DNA of 64,000 nt, taken from contig NZ_CP109901.1 in the NCBI RefSeq assembly GCF_033095805.1, forward strand, positions 4,027,766 through 4,091,765, written 5' to 3'. The notes below the pieces were generated by a model that saw nothing but the letters and a program-made list of their open reading frames with translations, did not search any database and was not told where the DNA came from. The DNA comes from Serratia sp. UGAL515B_01. Lineage in GTDB: Bacteria; Pseudomonadota; Gammaproteobacteria; Enterobacterales; Enterobacteriaceae. Below, in pieces: positions 61,817-64,000 of the stretch; position 1 is the first letter of the stretch; each line of letters opens with the position of its first letter. Made by a program: the position numbers and the translations under genes.

Positions 61817-63979
61817 ATGGACGTTTCCGATCTGCTCGACAGCATGAATGATAAACAACGTGAAGCCGTGGCCGCGCCACGCAGCAACCTGTTGGTGCTG
61901 GCTGGTGCAGGCAGTGGAAAGACCCGGGTGCTGGTGCATCGTATTGCCTGGCTATTGGCGGTAGAAAACTGCTCGCCCTATTCAATCATGGCAGTCACTT
62001 TCACCAACAAAGCGGCAGCGGAAATGCGCCATCGTATTGAGCACCTGATTGGCACCAGCCAGGGCGGAATGTGGATCGGCACCTTTCACGGGTTGGCGCA
62101 CCGCCTGCTTCGTGCTCACCATATGGATGCCAACCTGCCGCAGGATTTCCAGATCCTCGACAGTGAAGATCAACTGCGTTTGCTCAAGCGTATCGTCCGA
62201 GCACTGAACATTGATGAAAAGCAATGGCCACCCCGCCAAGCGATGTGGTACATCAACGGCAAGAAAGATGATGGCCTGCGGCCACAGCACATTGAAAGCT
62301 ATGGCAACCCGGTAGAAGCCACCTGGTTGCGGATTTATCAGGCCTATCAGGAAGCCTGCGACCGGGCGGGATTGGTCGATTTTGCTGAGTTATTGCTGCG
62401 CGCCCATGAGCTTTGGCTGAACAAGCCACATATTCTCAATCATTATCGCGAGCGCTTCACCAATATTCTGGTCGACGAATTTCAGGATACCAACCGTATT
62501 CAGTATGCCTGGATCCGTCTATTGGCAGGCGATAAAGCGAATGTGATGATTGTGGGCGATGACGATCAATCAATCTACGGCTGGCGTGGTGCGCAAGTGG
62601 AAAATATTCAGCGTTTCCTGAAAGATTTCCCGGCAGCGGAAACCGTGCGCCTGGAGCAAAATTACCGTTCCACCAGTAATATCCTGAAGGCGGCTAACAC
62701 GCTGATTGCCAATAATGATGGGCGTTTGGGGAAAAATCTGTGGACCGAAGGCGCTGAGGGTGAGCCGATCTCGATTTATTGTGCTTTCAATGAACTGGAT
62801 GAAGCGCGCTTTGTGGTCAACCGCATTAAAGCTTGGCAGGACAACGGTGGAGCATTGAACGATTGTGCCATTTTGTATCGCAGTAACGCGCAATCACGTG
62901 TTTTGGAAGAAGCTCTTTTACAGACTGCCATGCCTTACCGTATTTATGGCGGCATGCGTTTTTTCGAGCGGCAAGAAATCAAGGATGCACTGGCCTATTT
63001 ACGCTTGATAGCTAACCGTAATGATGATGCAGCCTTTGAACGCGTGGTGAATACGCCAACACGCGGCATTGGCGACCGTACGCTGGACGTGGTTAGGCAA
63101 ACAGCGCGTGATCGCCAACTCACGTTGTGGCAAGCCACACGAGCGTTGCTGCAGGATAAAGTGCTGGCTGGGCGCTCAGCATCCGCACTTCAGCGCTTTA
63201 TTGAACTGGTGGACTCACTGGCACAGGAAACGGCAGAAATGCCGCTGCATGTGCAAACCGATCGCGTGATCCGGGATTCCGGCCTGTTTATCATGTATGA
63301 ACAGGAGAAAGGCGAGAAGGGCCAGGCACGTATTGAAAACCTTGAAGAGTTAGTGACGGCCACGCGTCAATACAGTTACCAAGATGAGGATCAGGATCTG
63401 ATGCCGCTGCAGGCTTTCCTGTCCCATGCGGCGTTAGAGGCGGGAGAAGGGCAAGCCGATGCTTATCAGGATGCAGTGCAACTGATGACCTTGCACTCAG
63501 CCAAAGGCTTGGAATTTCGTCAGGTGTTCATTGTTGGCATGGAAGAGGGCATGTTCCCAAGCCAAATGTCATTAGATGAAGGTGGGCGGCTGGAAGAAGA
63601 ACGCCGTCTTGCCTACGTGGGCCTTACCCGCGCAATGCAGAAACTGACGCTGACTTATGCGGAAACCCGTCGCCTGTACGGTAAAGAGGTTTATCACCGA
63701 CCATCCCGTTTCATCGGTGAAATCCCGGAAGAGTGTGTGGAGGAGGTGCGCCTGCGAGCCAGCGTTTCCCGCTCGGTAAACCATCGCCGGATGGGGACCC
63801 CCATCAGCGAGAACGATACGGGCTATAAACTGGGCCAGCGTGTGCGCCATGCGAAGTTTGGTGAGGGGACTATCGTTAACCTGGAAGGCAGTGGTGAACA
63901 TAGCCGATTGCAGATTGCATTCCAAGGGGAAGGTATCAAGTGGTTGGTAGCCGCTTACGCCAAGCTGGAAACTGTCTAA
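61817..63979 (+). CDS. uvrD: UvrD, DNA helicase II
   Basis: A 720-residue superfamily 1A 3'-5' helicase (E. coli length) used in nucleotide excision and mismatch repair. Motifs are AGAGSGKT, TFTNKAAAEM, DEFQDTN, GDDDQSIYGWRGA, LEQNYRS, LMTLHSAKGLEF and ERRLAYVGLTRA. The C-terminal Tudor-like domain (GYKLGQRVRHAKFGEGTIV) is complete. The ATG at 61817 gives the MDVSDLLDS start; an in-frame ATG three codons earlier is possible. A LexA box precedes it. The closely related rep gene lies at 24.8-26.8 kb. Confidence 0.97.
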   Translation: MDVSDLLDSMNDKQREAVAAPRSNLLVLAGAGSGKTRVLVHRIAWLLAVENCSPYSIMAVTFTNKAAAEMRHRIEHLIGTSQGGMWIGTFHGLAHRLLRAHHMDANLPQDFQILDSEDQLRLLKRIVRALNIDEKQWPPRQAMWYINGKKDDGLRPQHIESYGNPVEATWLRIYQAYQEACDRAGLVDFAELLLRAHELWLNKPHILNHYRERFTNILVDEFQDTNRIQYAWIRLLAGDKANVMIVGDDDQSIYGWRGAQVENIQRFLKDFPAAETVRLEQNYRSTSNILKAANTLIANNDGRLGKNLWTEGAEGEPISIYCAFNELDEARFVVNRIKAWQDNGGALNDCAILYRSNAQSRVLEEALLQTAMPYRIYGGMRFFERQEIKDALAYLRLIANRNDDAAFERVVNTPTRGIGDRTLDVVRQTARDRQLTLWQATRALLQDKVLAGRSASALQRFIELVDSLAQETAEMPLHVQTDRVIRDSGLFIMYEQEKGEKGQARIENLEELVTATRQYSYQDEDQDLMPLQAFLSHAALEAGEGQADAYQDAVQLMTLHSAKGLEFRQVFIVGMEEGMFPSQMSLDEGGRLEEERRLAYVGLTRAMQKLTLTYAETRRLYGKEVYHRPSRFIGEIPEECVEEVRLRASVSRSVNHRRMGTPISENDTGYKLGQRVRHAKFGEGTIVNLEGSGEHSRLQIAFQGEGIKWLVAAYAKLETV

Positions 63980-64000
63980 AGGTGCCGCATGCTGCGCCCT

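Overview
The window is a chromosomal segment of an enterobacterium, most likely a member of the Yersiniaceae (Serratia/Yersinia-like). This rests on protein content, E. coli-like gene orders, ERIC-type intergenic repeats and the complete enterobacterial common antigen (ECA) cluster. The genus cannot be fixed from sequence alone. Most of it is core chromosome; accessory material lies at the left edge and around 46.4-49.7 kb.

Layout. (1) 1-4.3 kb: the 3' end of a formylglycine-generating/SUMF1-type gene, then a large autotransporter adhesin on the minus strand. (2) 4.6-22.4 kb: a complete type II cellulose locus, with bcsEFG on the minus strand diverging from bcsRQABZC on the plus strand. It is followed by an hmsP/pdeK-like gene that has lost its GGDEF domain and several EAL catalytic residues, and then by dctA. 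(3) 22.8-32.0 kb: yhjJ, ppiC, rep, rhlB-gppA, trxA and rho. In E. coli the bcs-dctA-yhjJ block and the ppiC-rep-rho-wec block are far apart; here they are joined between yhjJ and ppiC. (4) 32.6-45.7 kb: the whole ECA operon wecA-wzzE-wecB-wecC-rffG-rffH-wecD-wecE-wzxE-wecF-wzyE-wecG. It is tightly overlapped except for a 215-bp hairpin-rich spacer between rffG and rffH.

(5) 45.8-46.9 kb: a tRNA operon (Arg-CCG, His-GTG, Leu-CAG, Pro-TGG) behind a stringent-type promoter. The 3' end of tRNA-Pro is duplicated in a 237-bp tandem repeat packed with small hairpins, and an IS1-family right-end remnant lies just downstream. (6) 47.6-49.7 kb: an exported catalase with an exported ankyrin partner (katB-ankB type) in the place where E. 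coli has aslBA. (7) 50.1-50.6 kb: the small RNA GlmZ with a textbook sigma-54 promoter and two GlrR-type boxes. (8) 50.7-54.8 kb: hemCDXY on the minus strand. (9) 55.3-64 kb: cyaA (UUG start, CRP site far upstream), cyaY, and the lptM-dapF-yigA-xerC-yigB-uvrD run, with a LexA box before uvrD.

How it fits together. The bcs genes encode c-di-GMP-dependent synthesis, export and probable phosphoethanolamine decoration of cellulose. The wec genes make and polymerise the ECA trisaccharide on undecaprenyl phosphate. The hem genes supply uroporphyrinogen III for heme, which the catalase would need. Six ERIC-like elements, some internally deleted or enlarged, sit in intergenic spaces and leaders, notably before trxA, wecA and cyaA. 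No wholly new multi-gene system stands out. The strongest second-look items are the hairpin-rich repeat fused to tRNA-Pro 3' ends, the degenerate EAL protein beside bcs, the hairpin spacer inside the ECA operon, and the sigma-54/GlrR architecture of glmZ.
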